Source: Candidatus Krumholzibacteriia bacterium (GTDB taxonomy: Bacteria > Krumholzibacteriota > Krumholzibacteriia > LZORAL124-64-63). From it: a stretch of 5,682 bases of DNA. The notes beneath the pieces were generated by a model. It worked only from the letters and a program-made list of their open reading frames with translations, was not told where the DNA came from and made no database searches. Shown here in pieces: positions 5,533-5,682 of this stretch; within the stretch, counting starts at the first letter, position 1, and each line of letters opens with the position of its first letter. Made by a program: the position numbers and the translations under genes. The stretch lies in assembly GCA_029935695.1 (NCBI GenBank), contig JAOZJV010000139.1, positions 2,561-8,242 on the forward strand. Reading direction: 5' to 3'.

Positions 5533-5682
5533 GTCCGTCGAATTTTGCCAAAGATGGAGGGGGCAGACGCCCTCTCGGCATACCGACGGTGCTCGATCGA
5601 GTGATCCAGCAAGCAATCGCACAGGTGTTGACTGTCAGCTTCGTGATCCTGTGCGGCAGCCTACGGGCTGGCGAGCGGATCC
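5533..5682 (+). pseudogene. Degenerate group II intron reverse transcriptase/maturase fragment
   Basis: In the frame of GGC 5577 the DNA encodes RRPLGIP and then GIPTVLDRVIQQAIAQVL (5577-5630). This is the highly conserved RT block of group II intron-encoded proteins (LtrA type), preceded by KDGGG (5550-5564). Just upstream the expected VRR-(I)-PK segment appears only in another frame (5533-5553). Downstream of VLT (after 5633) the expected PxF...S-YGFRPGRS block is recognisable only as scattered pieces (CGS, then YG in a shifted frame). Intact proteins have roughly 80-100 residues before this block, but here the minus-strand phosphodiesterase gene begins at 5460 and a stop (5526-5528) precedes KDGGG in frame. 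The piece is therefore 5'-truncated, carries several frame changes, and runs off the window. It is most likely a relic of an old intron insertion. Error-prone sequence at a clone end could explain some of the frame changes, but not the missing N-terminus. No intron RNA domain V is visible within the window. Confidence 0.75.

Noticed and set aside
5505..5540. Minus-strand stretch resembling the SRP RNA core (CCAGGTCA ... GGAAGCAGG)
   Set aside because: The tetraloop and the stem supporting it are missing, the flanking long helix is absent, and the region overlaps the RT remnant; the likeness is too short.
5557..5576. Hairpin GAGGGGGC-AGAC-GCCCTCTC as a terminator
   Set aside because: There is no T run on either strand, and the bases are explained as codons for the GGGRRPLG segment of the RT relic.
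5461..5622. N-terminal extension of the minus-strand phosphodiesterase up to ATG 5622 (54 extra residues)
   Set aside because: The added residues are antisense to the conserved group II intron RT block, contain no domain, and would bury the signal peptide that begins at ATG 5460.

Overview
The window looks like environmental bacterial DNA of moderate GC, most likely from a Gram-negative lineage. That placement rests on the peptidoglycan-salvage enzymes (AmgK/MurU type) and on two exported proteins with ordinary signal peptides. No rRNA, tRNA or lineage marker is present, so no genus or phylum can be named.

Layout. Bases 2-3844 (+) hold a tight run of four genes with overlapping or nearly touching ends: (1) the C-terminal half of a GT4 glycosyltransferase, cut by the left edge; (2) a 102-residue protein I do not recognise; (3) a DUF1343/NamZ-type exo-beta-N-acetylmuramidase without a signal peptide; (4) a bifunctional protein with a MurU-like sugar-1-phosphate nucleotidyltransferase followed by an AmgK-like anomeric sugar kinase. 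The fourth gene carries an apparent one-base deletion near 2258-2259. Restoring one G gives a 578-residue protein with all expected motifs. Bases 3942-4616 (+) encode a small, acidic, secreted protein of unknown function with its own strong ribosome binding site, followed by a clear intrinsic terminator (4646-4674). Bases 4651-5460 (-) encode a converging, exported PLC/GDPD-superfamily phosphodiesterase of the AIM6-like type, whose stop codon lies inside that terminator. Bases about 5533-5682 (+) hold a decayed, 5'-truncated piece of a group II intron reverse transcriptase.

How the genes fit together. NamZ-type enzymes release MurNAc from the non-reducing end of peptidoglycan fragments, AmgK makes MurNAc-1-phosphate, and MurU makes UDP-MurNAc. 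Genes 3 and 4 together would therefore form a short salvage route from cell-wall fragments back to the murein precursor, with two of the three steps on one polypeptide. This is an inference from family membership and gene order. The roles of the glycosyltransferase and the small protein in it are unknown.

The most notable points are the MurU-AmgK fusion beside NamZ, its frameshift, the intron-RT relic at the right edge, and the terminator shared with the coding end of the convergent gene. Both window ends fall on GATC sites, so the record may be a cloned restriction fragment.
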